Positions 40,931 to 54,817 of a DNA stretch of 64,000 bases are shown piece after piece. Source of the DNA: Blastomussa wellsi (Eukaryota > Cnidaria > Anthozoa > Scleractinia > Plerogyridae); NCBI GenBank assembly GCA_947652115.1, contig OX393562.1, positions 4,106,830 through 4,170,829 on the forward strand. Direction: 5' to 3'. The translations under genes were made by a program, and so were the position numbers. The number at the start of each line of letters is the position of its first letter. Within the stretch, counting starts at the first letter, position 1. Under the pieces are notes generated by a model, which saw only the letters and a list, made by a program, of their open reading frames with translations, had not been told where the DNA came from and searched no databases.

Positions 40931-43900
40931 CATAACCAAGATCTTGCATAACCAAGTTCTTGCCTAACCAAGATCTTGCATAACCAAGATCATGCATAAC
41001 CAAAATCTTGCATAACCAAGATCTTCCCTAACCAAGATCTTGCCTAACCAAGATCTTGACTAACCAAGATCTTGCATAACCAAGATCTTGCATAACCAAG
41101 ATCATGCATAGCCAAGTTCTTGCATAACCAAAATCATGCATAACCAAGTTCTTGCATAACCAAGATCTTGCATAACCAAGATCTTGCTTTACCAAGATCA
41201 TGCATAACCAAGATCTTGCATAACCAAGATCTAGCATAAAAAATATCTTGCATAACCAAGATCTTGCATATCAAGATCTTGCATAACCAAGATCTTGCCT
41301 AACCAATATCTTGCATAACCAAGATCTTGCATAACCAAGATCATGCATAACCAAGATCTTGCATAACCAAGATCTTGCCTAACCAAGATCTTGCATAACA
41401 AAGATCTTGCCTAAACAAGATCTTGCATAACCAAGATCCTCCCTAAGAAAGATCTTGCATAACCAAGATCTTGCATAACCAAGTTCTTGCATAACCAAGA
41501 TCTTGCATAACCAAGATCATGCATAACCAAGATCTTGCATAACCAAGTTCTTGCATAACCAAGATCTTGCACAACCAAGATCTTGCCTAACCAAGATCTT
41601 GCATAACCAAGATCTTGCCTAACCAAGATCTTGCCTAACCAAGATCTTGCATAACCAATATCTTCCATAACCAAGATCATGCATAACCAAGATCTTGCAT
41701 AACCAAGATCTTGCATAACCAAGATCTTGCCTAACCAAGATCTTGCATAACCAAGATCTTGCATAACCAAGATCTTGCCTAACCAAGATCTTGCCTAACC
41801 AAGATCTTGCATAACCAAGATCTTCCATAACCAAGATCATGCATAACCAAGATCTTGCATAACCAAGATCTTCCATAACCAAGATCTTGCCTAACCAAAA
41901 TCTCGCATAACCAAGGTCTTGCATAACCAATATCTTGCCTAACCAAGATCTTGCCTAACGAAGATCTTGCATAACCAAGATCTTGCCAAACCAAGAACTT
42001 GCCTAACCAAGATCTTGCATAACCAAGATCTTCCATAACCAAGATCTTGCCTAACCAAGATCTTGCATAACCAAGATCTTGCATAACCAAGATCTTGCCT
42101 AACCAAGATCTTGCCTAACCAAGATCTTGCATAACCAAGATCTTGCAAAACAAAGATCAAGCATAACCAAGATCTTGCATAACCAAGATCTTGCATAACC
42201 AAGATCTTGCATAACCAAGATCTTGCCTAACCAAGATCTTGCATAACTAAGATCTTGCATAACCAAGATCTTGTCTAACCAAGATCTTGCTTAACCAAGA
42301 TCTTGCATAACCAAGATCTTGCCTAACCAAGATCTTACCTAACCAAGATCTTGCATAACCAAGATCATGCATAACCAAGATCTTGCATAACCAAGTTCTT
42401 GCCTAACCAAGATCTTGCATAACCAAGATCATGCATAACCAAAATCTTGCATAACCAAGATCTTCCCTAACCAAGATCTTGCCTAACCAAGATCTTGCAT
42501 AACCAAGATCTTGCATAACCAAGATCATGCATAACCAAGTTCTTGCATAACCAAAATCATGCATAACCAAGTTCTTGCACAACCAAGATCTTGCATAACC
42601 AAGATCTTGCTTTACCAAGATCATGCATAACCAAGATCTTGCATAACCAAGATCTCGCATAAACAATATCTTGCATAACCAAGATCTTGCATATCCAAGA
42701 TCTGTCATAACCAAGATCTTGCCTAACCAAGATCTTGCCTAACCAAGATCATGCATAACCAAGATCTTACATAACCAAAATCATGCATAACCAAGATCTT
42801 GCATAACCAAGTTCTTGCATAACCAAGATCTTGCATAACCAAGTTCTTGCATAACCAATATCTTGCCTAACCAAGAACTTGCATAACCAAGATCTTCCCT
42901 AACCAAGATCTTGAATAACCAAGATCATGCATAACCAAGATCTTGCATAACCAAGTTCTTGCATAACCAAGATATTGCATAACCAAGATCTTGCCTAACC
43001 AAGATCTTGCATAACCAAGATCTTCCCTAACCAAGATCTTGAATAACCAAGATCATGCATAACCAAGATCTAGCATAACCAAGTTCTTGCATAACCAAGA
43101 TCTTGCATAACCAAGATCATGCATAACCAAAATCTTGCATAACCAAGATCTTGCCAAACCAAGAACTTGCCTAACCAAGTTCTTGCATAACCAAGATATT
43201 GCATAACCAAGATCTTGCCTAACCAAGATCTTGCATAACCAAGATCTTTACTAACCAAGATCTTGAATAACCAAGATCATGCATAACCAAGATCTTGCAT
43301 AACCAAGTTCTTGCATAACCAAGATCTTGCATAACCAAGATCATGCATAACCAAGATCTTGCATAACCAAGATCTTGCCAAACCAAGAACTTGCCTAACC
43401 AAGATCTTGCCTAACGAAGATCTTGCATAACCAAGATCTTCCCTAACCAAGATCTTGAATAACCAAGATCATGCATAACCAAGATCTTGCATAACCAAGT
43501 TCTTGCATAACCAAGATATTGCATAACCAAGATCTTGCCTAACCAAGATCTTGCATAACCAAGATCTTTACTAACCAAGATCTTGAATAACCAAGATCAT
43601 GCATAACCAAGATCTTGCATAACCAAGTTCTTGCATAACCAAGATCTTGCATAACCAAGATCATGCATAACCAAGATCTTGCATAACCAAGATCTTGCCA
43701 AACCAAGAACTTGCCTAACCAAGATCTTGCATAACCAAGATCTTGCATAACCAAGATCTTGCATAACCAAGATCTTGCATAACAAAGATCTTGCCTAAAC
43801 AAGATCTTGTATAACCAAGATCCTCCCTAACCAAGATCTTGCATAACCAAGATCTTGCCAAACCAAGAACTTGCCTAACCAAGATCTTGCATAACCAAGA

Positions 43901-44632
43901 TCTTGCATAACCAAGATCTTGCATAGCCAAGATCTTCCCTAACCAAGATCTTGCATAACCAAGATCATGCATAACCAAGATCTTGCCTAACCAAGAACTT
44001 GCCTAACCAAGATCTTGCCTAACAAAGATATTGCATAACCAAGATCTTGCCTAACCAAGATCTTGCATAACCAAGATCTTCCCTAACCAAGATCTTGAAT
44101 AACCAAGATCATGCATAACAAAGATCTTGCATAACCAAGTTCTTGCATAACCAAGATCTTGCATAACCAAGATCTTGCCTAACCAAGATCTTGCCTAACC
44201 AATATCTTGCATAACCAAGATCTTGCATAACCAAGATCATGTATAACAAAGATCTTGCATAACCAAGATCTTGCATAACCAAGATCTTGCATAACCAAGA
44301 TCTTGCCAAACCAAGAACTTGCCTAACCAAGATCTTGCATAACCAAGATCTTGCCTAACCAAGATCTTGCATAACCAAGATCTTCCCTAACCAAGATCTT
44401 GAATAACCAAGATCATGCATAACCAAGATCTTGCATAACCAAGTTCTTGCATAACCAAGATCTTGCATAACCAAGATCTTGCCTAACCAAGATCTTGCCT
44501 AACCAATATCTTGCATAACCAAGATCTTGCATAACCAAGATCATGCATAACAAAGATCTTGCATAACCAAGTTCTTGCATAACCAAGATCTTGCATAACC
44601 AAGATCTTGCCTAACCAAGAACTTGCCTAACC

Positions 44633-46100
44633 AAGATCTTGCCTAACAAAGATATTGCATAACCAAGATCTTGCCTAACCAAGATCTTGCATAACCAAGA
44701 TCTTCCCTAACCAAGATCTTGAAAAAACAAGATCATGCATAACCAAGATCTTGCATAACCAAGTTCTTGCATAACCAAGATCTTGCATAACCAAGATCTT
44801 GCCTAACCAAGATCTTGCCTAACCAATATCTTCCATAACCAAGATCTTGCATAACCAAGATCATGCATAAAAAAGATCTTGCATAACCAAGTTCTTGCAT
44901 AACCAAGATCTTGCATAACCAAGATCTTGCCAAACCAAGAACTTGCCTAACCAAGATCTTGCATAACCAAGATCTTGCCTAACCAAGATCTTCCATAACC
45001 AAGATCTTGCCTAAACAAGATCTTCCATAACCAAGATCCTCCCTAACAAAGATCTTGCATAACCAAGATCATGCATAACCAAGATCTTGCATAACCAAGT
45101 TCTTGCATAACCAAGATCTTGCATAACCAAGATCTTGCCAAACCAAGAACTTGCCTAACCAAGATCTTGCATAACCAAGATCTTGCCTAACCAAGATCTT
45201 GCATAACCAAGATCTTCCCTAACCAAGATCTTGAATAACCAAGATCATGCATAACCAAGATCTTGCATAACCAAGTTCTTGCATAACCAAGATCTTGCAT
45301 AACCAAGATCTTGCCTAACCAAGATCTTGCCTAACCAATATCTTGCATAACCAAGATCTTGCATAACCAAGATCATGCATAACAAAGATCTTGCATAACC
45401 AAGTTCTTGCATAACCAAGATCTTGCATAACCAAGATCTTGCCTAACCAAGAACTTGCCTAACCAAGATCTTGCCTAACAAAGATATTGCATAACCAAGA
45501 TCTTGCCTAACCAAGATCTTGCATAACCAAGATCTTCCCTAACCAAGATCTTGAAAAAACAAGATCATGCATAACCAAGATCTTGCATAACCAAGTTCTT
45601 GCATAACCAAGATCTTGCATAACCAAGATCTTGCCTAACCAAGATCTTGCCTAACCAATATCTTGCATAACCAAGATCTTGCATAACCAAGATCATGCAT
45701 AAAAAAGATCTTGCATAACCAAGTTCTTGCATAACCAAGATCTTGCATAACCAAGATCTTGCCAAACCAAGAACTTGCCTAACCAAGATCTTGCATAAAC
45801 AAGATCTTGCCTAACCAAGATCTTCCATAACCAAGATCTTGCCTAAACAAGATCTTGCATAACCAAGATCCTCCCTAACAAAGATCTTGCATAACCAAGA
45901 TCATGCATAACCAAGATCTTGCATAACCAAGTTCTTGCATAACCAAGATCTTGCATAACCAAGATCTTGCTTTTCCAAGATCATGCAAAACCAAGATCTT
46001 GCATAACCAAGATCTTGCATAACCAAGATCTTGCATAACCAAGATCTTGCCTAACCAAGATCTTGCTTTACCAAGATCATGCAAAACCAAGATCTTGCAT
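44633..46100 (+). repeat. 832-bp tandem pair with GAAAAAAC marker, original or copy A
   Basis: A private variant TTGAAAAAACAAG occurs only four times that I can see. Its GAAAAAAC part is at 44721, 45553, 52113 and 52945. The first two are 832 bp (52 monomers) apart, as are the last two. Both units also carry GCATAAAAAAGATC (near 44,867 and 45,699), GCCAAACC with AAGAAC, and GATCCTCCC. A GCTTTTCC monomer at 45969 marks the right part and recurs at 53361. Confidence 0.85.
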
Positions 46101-46609
46101 AACCAAGATCTTGCATAACCAAGATCTTGCCTAACCAAATTCTTGTTTAACCAAGATCTTGCATAACCAAGATCATGCATAACCAAGATCTTGCATAACC
46201 AAGTTCTTGCATAACCAAGATCTTGCACAACCAAGATCTTGCCTAACCAAGATCTTGCATAACCAAGATCTTGCATAACCAAGATCATGCATAACCAAGA
46301 TCTTGCATAACCAAGTTCTTGCATAACCAAGATCTTGCATAACCAAGATCTTGCCTAACTAAGAACTTGCCTAACCAAGATCTTGCATAACAAAGATCTT
46401 GCATAACCAAGATCTTGCATAACCAAGATCTTGCACAACCAAGATCTTGCCTAACCAAAATCTTGCATAACCAAGATCTTGCCTAACCAAGATCTTGCCT
46501 AACCAAGATCTTGCATAACCAAGATCTTGCATAACCAAGATCTTGCATAACCAAGATCTTGCCTAACCAAGATCTTGCATAACCAAGATCTTGCATAAGC
46601 AAGATCTTG

Positions 46610-48320
46610 CCTAACCAAGATCTTGCCTAACCAAGATCTTGCATAACCAAGATCTTGCATAACAAAGATCAAGCATAACCAAGATCTTGCATAACCAAGA
46701 TCTTGCATAACCAAGATCTTGCATATCCAAGATCTTGCATAACCAAGATCTTGCATAACCAAGATCTTGCATAACCAAGATCTTGTCTAACCAAGATCTT
46801 GCTTAACCAAGATCATGCATAACCAAGATCTTGCATAACCAAGATCTTCCCTAACCAAGATCTTCCATAACCAAGATCATGCCTAACCAAGATCTTGCAT
46901 AACCAAGTTCTTGCCTAACCAAGATCTTGCATAACCAAGATAATGCATAACCAAAATCTTGCATAACCAAGATCTTCCCTAACCAAGATCTTGCCTAACC
47001 AAGATCTTGACTAACCAAGATCTTGCATAACCAAGATCTTGCATAACCAAGATCATGCATAGCCAAGTTCTTGCATAACCAAGATCTTGCATAACAAAGA
47101 TCTTGCCTAACAAAGATCTTGCCTAACCAATATCTTGCATAACCAAGATCTTGCATAACCAAGATCATGCATAACCAAGATCTTGCATAACCAAGTTCTT
47201 GCATAACCAAGATCTTGCATAACCAAGATCTTGCCAAACCAAGAACTTGCCTAACCAAGATCTTGCATAACCAAGATCTTGCCTAACCAAGAACTTGCAT
47301 AACCAAGATCTTCCCTAACCAAGATCTTGAATAACCAAGATCATGCATAACCAAGATCTTGCATAACCAAGTTCTTGCATAACCAAGATATTGCATAACC
47401 AAGATCTTGCCTAACCAAGATCTTGCATAACCAAGATCTTCCCTAACCAAGATCTTGAATAACCAAGATCATGCATAACCAAGATCTTGCATAACCAAGT
47501 TCTTGCATAACCAAGATCTTGCATAACCAAGATCTTGCCTAACCAAGATCTTGCCTAACCAATATCTTGCATAACCAAGATCTTGCATAACCAAGATCAT
47601 GCATAACCAAGATCTTGCATAACCAAGTTCTTGCATAACCAAGATCTTGCATAACCAAGATCTTGCCAAACCAAGAACTTGCCTAACCAAGATCTTGCAT
47701 AACCAAGATCTTGCATAACCAAGATCTTGCCTAACCAAGATCTTGCCTAACCAAGATCTTGCATAACCAAGATCTTGCATAACAAAGATCAAGCATAACC
47801 AAGATCTTGCATAACCAAGATCTTGCATAACCAAGATCTTGCATATCCAAGATCTTGCATAACCAAGATCTTGCATAACCAAGATCTTGCATAACCAAGA
47901 TCTTGTCTAACCAAGATCTTGCTTAACCAAGATCATGCATAACCAAGATCTTGCATAACCAAGATCTTCCCTAACCAAGATCTTCCATAACCAAGATCAT
48001 GCCTAACCAAGATCTTGCATAACCAAGTTCTTGCCTAACCAAGATCTTGCATAACCAAGATAATGCATAACCAAAATCTTGCATAACCAAGATCTTCCCT
48101 AACCAAGATCTTGCCTAACCAAGATCTTGACTAACCAAGATTTTGCATAACCAAGATCTTGCATAACCAAGATCATGCATAGCCAAGTTCTTGCATAACC
48201 AAGATCTTGCATAACAAAGATCTTGCCTAACCAAGATCTTGCCTAACCAATATCTTGCATAACCAAGATCTTGCATAACCAAGATCATGCATAACCAAGA
48301 TCTTGCATAACCAAGTTCTT
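46610..48320 (+). repeat. 1,120-bp (70-monomer) duplication
   Basis: About 46.61-47.20 kb matches about 47.73-48.32 kb. Shared markers are GATCAAGC, GCATATCC, TTGTCTAACC (GTCT at 46785/47905), TTGCTTAACC, GATAATGC, CCAAAATC, TTGACTAACC and GCATAGCCAAG. A single substitution (GATCTT to GATTTT) is visible near 48140. The intervening 47.2-47.7 kb consists of TTGAATAACC-type modules. Confidence 0.75.
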
Positions 48321-50129
48321 GCCTAACCAAGATCTTGCATAACCAAGATCTTCCCTAACCAAGATCTTGCATAACCAAGATCTTCCATAACCAAGATCAT
48401 GCATAACCAAGATCTTGCATAACCAAGATCTTCCATAACCAAGATCTTGCCTAACCAAGATCTTGCATAACCAAGATCTTGCATAACCAAGATCTTGCCT
48501 AACCAAGATCTTGCATAACCAAGATCTTGCATAACAAAGATCAAGCATAACCAAAATCATGCATAACCAAGTTCTTGCATAACCAAGATCTTGCATAACC
48601 AAGATCTTGCTTTACCAAGATCATGCATAACCAAGATCTTGCATAACCAAGATCTCGCATAAACAATATCTTGCATAACCAAGTTCTTGCATAACCAAGA
48701 TCTTGCATAACCAAGATCTTGCCTAACCAAGAACTTGCATAACCAAGATCTTGCCTAACCAAGATCTTGCCTAACCAAGATCTTGCATAACCAAGATCTT
48801 GCATAACAAAGATCAAGCATAACCAAAATCATGCATAACCAAGTTCTTGCATAACCAAGATCTTGCATAACCAAGATCTTGCCTAACCAAGATCATGCAT
48901 AACCAAGATCTTACATAACCAAAATCATGCATAACCAAGATCTTGCATAACCAAGTTCTTGCATAACCAAGATCTTGCATAACCAAGATATTGCCTAACC
49001 AAGATCATGCATAACCAAGATCTTACATAACCAAAATCATGCATAACCAAGATCTTGCATAACCAAGTTCTTGCATAACCAAGATATTGCATAACCAAGA
49101 TCTTGCCTAACCAAGATCTTGCATAACCAAGATCTTTACTAACCAAGATCTTGAATAACCAAGATCATGCATAACCAAGATCTTGCATAACCAAGTTCTT
49201 GCATAACCAAGATCTTGCATAACCCAGATCATGCATAACCAAGATCTTGCATAACCAAGATCTTGCCTAACCAAGAACTTGCCTAACCAAGAACTTGCAT
49301 AACCAAGATCTTGCATAACCAAGATCTTGCCTAACCAAGATCTTGCATAACCAAGATCTTCCCTAACCAAGATCTTGAATAACCAAGATCATGCATAACC
49401 AAGATCTTGCATAACCAAGTTCTTGCATAACCAAGATCTTGCATAACCAAGATCTTGCCTAACCAAGATCTTGCCTAACCAATATCTTGCATAACCAAGA
49501 TCTTGCATAACCAAGATCATGCATAACAAAGATCTTGCATAACCAAGATCTTGCATAACCAAGAACTTGCCTAACCAAGATTCTGCATAACCAAGATCTT
49601 GCCTAACCAAGATCTTGCATAACCAAGATCTTCCCTAACCAAGATCTTGAATAACCAAGATCATGCATAACCAAGATCTTGCATAACCAAGTTCTTGCAT
49701 AACCAAGATCTTGCATAACCAAGATCTTGCCTAACCAAGATCTTGCCTAACCAATATCTTGCATAACCAAGATCTTGCATAACCAAGATCATGCATAACA
49801 AAGATCTTGCATAACCAAGTTCTTGCATAACCAAGATCTTGCATAACCAAGATCTTGCCTAACCAAGAACTTGCCTAACCAAGATCTTGTCTAACAAAGA
49901 TATTGCATAACCAAGATCTTGCCTAACCAAGATCTTGCATAACCAAGATCTTCCCTAACCAAGATCTTGAATAACCAAGATCATGCATAACCAAGATCTT
50001 GCATAACCAAGTTCTTGCATAACCAAGATCTTGCATAACCAAGATCTTGCCTAACCAAGATCTTGCCTAACCAATATCTTGCATAACCAAGATCTTGCAT
50101 AACCAAGATCATGCATAAAAAAGATCTTG

Positions 50130-51980
50130 CATAACCAAGTTCTTGCATAACCAAGATCTTGCATAACAGAGATCTTGCCAAACCAAGAACTTGCCTAACC
50201 AAGATCTTGCATAACCAAGATCTTGCCTAACCAAGATCTTCCATAACCAAGATCTTGCCTAAACAAGATCTTGCCTAACCAAGATCTTCCCTAACCAAGA
50301 TCTTCCATAACCAAGATCATCCCTAACCAAGATCTTGCATAACCAAGTTCTTGCCTAACCAAGATCTTGCATAACCAAGATAATGCATAACCAAAATCTT
50401 GCATAACCAAGATCTTCCCTAACCAAGATTTTCCATAACCAAGATCATGCCTAACCAAGATCTTGCATAACCAAGATCTTGCATAACCAAGATCTTGCAT
50501 AACCAAGATCTTGCCTAACCAAGATCTTGAATAACCAAGATCATGCATAACCAAGATCTTGCATAACCAAGATCTTGCATAACCAAGATCTTGCATAACC
50601 AAGATCTTGCATAACCAAGATCATGCATAACCAAGATCTTGCATAACCAAGATCTTGCATAACCAAGATCATGCATAACCAAGATCTTGCATACCCAAGT
50701 TCTTGCATAACCAAGATCTTGCATAACCAAGATCTTGCCTAACTAAGAACTTGCCTAACCAAGATCTTGCATATCAAAGATCTTGCATAACCAAGATCTT
50801 GCCTAACCAAGATCTTGCATAACCAAGATCTTCCCTAACCAAGATCTTGCATAACCAAGATCATGCATAACCAAGATCTTGCCTAACCAAGAACTTGCGT
50901 AACCAAGATCTTCCATAACAAAGATCTTGCATAACCAAGATCTTGCCTAACCAAGAACTTATATAACCAAGATCTTCCCTTACCAAGAACTTGCCTAACC
51001 AAGATCTTGCATAACAAAGATCTTGCATAACCAAGATCTTGCCTAACCAAGATCTTGCATAACCAAGATCTTCCCCTACCAAGATCTTGCATAACCAAGA
51101 TCATGCATAACCAAGATCTTGCATAACCAAGTTCTTCCATAACCAAGATCTTGCATAACCAAGATCTTGCCCAACCAAGATATTGCATAACCAAGATATT
51201 GCATAACCAAGATCTTGCCTAACCAAGATCTTGCATAAGCAAGATCTTCCCTAACCAAGATCTTGCATAACCAAGATCATGCATAACCAAGATCTTGCAT
51301 AACCAAGTTCTTGCATAACCAAGATCTTGCACAACCAAGATCTTGCCTAACCAAGATCTTGCATAACCAAGATCTTGCCTAACCAAGATCTTGCCTAACC
51401 AAGATCTTGCATAACCAAGATCTTCCATAACCAAGATCATGCATAACCAAGATCTTGCATAACCAAGATCTTGCATAACCAAGATCTTCCATAACCAAGA
51501 TCATGCCTAACCAAGATCATGCATAACCAAGATCTTGCCTAACCAAGATCTTCCCTAACCAAGATCTTCCATAACCAAGATCATGCCTAACCAAGATCTT
51601 GCATAACCAAGTTCTTGTGTAACCAAGATCTTGCATAACCAAGATAATGCATAACCAAAATCTTGCATAACCAAGATCTTCCCTAACCAAGATCTTCCAT
51701 AACCAAGATCATGCCTAACCAAGATCTTGCATAACCAAGTTCTTGCCTAACCAAGATCTTGCATAACCAAGATAATGCATAACCAAGAACTTGCCTAACC
51801 AAGATCTTGCATAACCAAGATCTTGCATAACCAAGATCTTGCATAACCAATATCTTGCATAGCCAAGATCTTCCCTAACCAAGATCTTGCATAACCAAGA
51901 TCATGCATAACCAAGATCTTGCCTAACCAAGAACTTGCCTAACCAAGATCTTGCCTAACAAAGATATTGCATAACCAAGA
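50130..51980 (+). repeat. 4,688-bp duplication, copy 1
   Basis: This matches about 54.82-56.67 kb at 4,688 bp (293 monomers). Anchors are GCCAAACC (50177/54865), TATATA (50960/55648), GCCCAACC followed by two GATATTGC monomers (about 51.17/55.86 kb), TTGTGTAACC (about 51.61/56.30 kb) and GCATAGCC with TCTTCCC (about 51.86/56.55 kb). The part at about 50.52-50.72 kb differs by several substitutions, including GCATACCC at about 50691. This block also shares the private GCCCAACC insertion with about 9.67-9.75 kb. Confidence 0.8.
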
Positions 51981-52024
51981 TCTTGCCTAACCAAGATCTT
52001 GCATAACCAAGATCTTCCCTAACC

Positions 52025-53420
52025 AAGATCTTGCCTAACAAAGATATTGCATAACCAAGATCTTGCCTAACCAAGATCTTGCATAACCAAGATCTTCCCT
52101 AACCAAGATCTTGAAAAAACAAGATCATGCATAACCAAGATCTTGCATAACCAAGTTCTTGCATAACCAAGATCTTGCATAACCAAGATCTTGCCTAACC
52201 AAGATCTTGCCTAACCAATATCTTGCATAACCAAGATCTTGCATAACCAAGATCATGCATAAAAAAGATCTTGCATAACCAAGTTCTTGCATAACCAAGA
52301 TCTTGCATAACCAAGATCTTGCCAAACCAAGAACTTGCCTAACCAAGATCTTGCATAACCAAGATCTTGCCTAACCAAGATCTTCCATAACCAAGATCTT
52401 GCCTAAACAAGATCTTGCATAACCAAGATCCTCCCTAACAAAGATCTTGCATAACCAAGATCATGCATAACCAAGATCTTGCATAACCAAGTTCTTGCAT
52501 AACCAAGATCTTGCATAACCAAGATCTTGCCAAACCAAGAACTTGCCTAACCAAGATCTTGCATAACCAAGATCTTGCCTAACCAAGATCTTGCATAACC
52601 AAGATCTTCCCTAACCAAGATCTTGAATAACCAAGATCATGCATAACCAAGATCTTGCATAACCAAGTTCTTGCATAACCAAGATCTTGCATAACCAAGA
52701 TCTTGCCTAACCAAGATCTTGCCTAACCAATATCTTGCATAACCAAGATCTTGCATAACCAAGATCATGCATAACAAAGATCTTGCATAACCAAGTTCTT
52801 GCATAACCAAGATCTTGCATAACCAAGATCTTGCCTAACCAAGAACTTGCCTAACCAAGATCTTGCCTAACAAAGATATTGCATAACCAAGATCTTGCCT
52901 AACCAAGATCTTGCATAACCAAGATCTTCCCTAACCAAGATCTTGAAAAAACAAGATCATGCATAACCAAGATCTTGCATAACCAAGTTCTTGCATAACC
53001 AAGATCTTGCATAACCAAGATCTTGCCTAACCAAGATCTTGCCTAACCAATATCTTGCATAACCAAGATCTTGCATAACCAAGATCATGCATAAAAAAGA
53101 TCTTGCATAACCAAGTTCTTGCATAACCAAGATCTTGCATAACCAAGATCTTGCCAAACCAAGAACTTGCCTAACCAAGATCTTGCATAACCAAGATCTT
53201 GCCTAACCAAGATCTTCCATAACCAAGATCTTGCCTAAACAAGATCTTGCATAACCAAGATCCTCCCTAACAAAGATCTTGCATAACCAAGATCATGCAT
53301 AACCAAGATCTTGCATAACCAAGTTCTTGCATAACCAAGATCTTGCATAACCAAGATCTTGCTTTTCCAAGATCATGCAAAACCAAGATCTTGCATAACC
53401 AAGATCTTGCCTAACCAAGA
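52025..53420 (+). repeat. 832-bp tandem pair with GAAAAAAC marker, copy B
   Basis: The whole 44.63-46.0 kb pair recurs here at an offset of 7,392 bp (462 monomers), with GAAAAAAC at 52113 and 52945 and GCTTTTCC at 53361. The copies stop matching near 53.39 kb, where this one lacks two or three monomers. A tandem duplication has therefore been copied as a unit. Confidence 0.85.
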
Positions 53421-54817
53421 TCTTGCTTTACCAAGATCATGCAAAACCAAGATCTTGCATAACCAAGATCTTGCATAACCAAGATCTTGCCTAACCAAAT
53501 TCTTGCCTAACCAAGATCTTGCATAACCAAGATCATGCATAACCAAGATCTTGCATAACCAAGTTCTTGCATAACCAAGATCTTGCATAACCAAGATCTT
53601 GCCTAACCAAATTCTTGCCTAACCAAGATCTTGCATAACCAAGATCATGCATAACCAAGAACTTGCATAACCAAGATCTTCCCTAACCAAGATCTTGAAT
53701 AACCAAGATCATGCATAACCAAGATCTTGCATAACCAAGTTCTTGCATAACCAAGATATTGCATAACCAAGATCTTGCCTAACCAAGATCTTGCATAACC
53801 TAGATCTTTACTAACCAAGATCTTGAATAACCAAGATCATGCATAACCAAGATCTTGCATAACCAAGAACTTGCATAACCAAGATCTTGCATAACCAAGA
53901 TCATGCATAACCAAGATCTTGCATAACCAAGATCTTGCCAAACCAAGAACTTGCCTAACCAAGATCTTGCATAACCAAGATCATGCCTAACCAAGATCTT
54001 GCATAACCAAGATCTTGCATAACCAAGATCTTGCCTAACCAAGATCTTGCATAACAAAGATCTTGCCTAAACAAGATCTTGCATAACCAAGATCCTCCCT
54101 AACAAAGATCTTGCATAACCAAGATCATGCATAACCAAGATCTTGCATAACCAAGTTCTTGCATAACCAAGATCTTGCATAACCAAGATCATGCATAACC
54201 AAGATCTTGCATAACCAAGATCTTGCCTAACCAAGAACTTGCCTAACCAAGATCTTGCATAACCAAGATCTTGCATAACCAAGATCTTGCCTAACCAAGA
54301 TCTTGCATAACCAAGATCTTCCCTAACCAAGATCTTGAATAACCAAGATCATGCATAACCAAGATCTTGCATAACCAAGTTCTTGCATAACCAAGATCTT
54401 GCATAACCAAGATCTTGCCTAACCACGATCTTGCCTAACCAATATCTTGCATAACCAAGATCTTGCATAACCAAGATCATGCATAACAAAGATCTTGCAT
54501 AACCAAGATCTTGCATAACCAAGAACTTGCCTAACCAAGATCTTGAATAACCAAGATCATGCATAACCAAGATCTTGCATAACCAAGTTCTTGCATAACC
54601 AAGATCTTGCATAACCAAGATCTTGCCTAACCAAGATCTTGCCTAACCAATATCTTGCATAACCAAGATCTTGCATAACCAAGAACTTGCCTAACCAAGA
54701 TCTTGAATAACCAAGATCATGCATAACCAAGATCTTGCATAACCAAGTTCTTGCATAACCAAGATCTTGCATAACCAAGATCTTGCCTAACCAAGATCTT
54801 GCCTAACCAATATCTTG

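Larger units (their letters stand above)
13856..41272 (+). repeat. Nine 15-bp monomers of one lineage (GCATATCAAG)
   Basis: The 15-bp monomers lie at 13856-13870, 17391-17405, 31168-31182, 34879-34893, 35038-35052, 35197-35211, 38028-38042, 39067-39081 and 41258-41272. Each reads AAGATCTTGCATATC and lacks one C before the next AAG. Each is preceded two monomers earlier by GCATAAAAAATATC. The start of AAG modulo 16 drops by one at each site and is unchanged between them. These are the only shortened monomers I detect in the window, so they probably descend from one deletion event. Confidence 0.9.
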
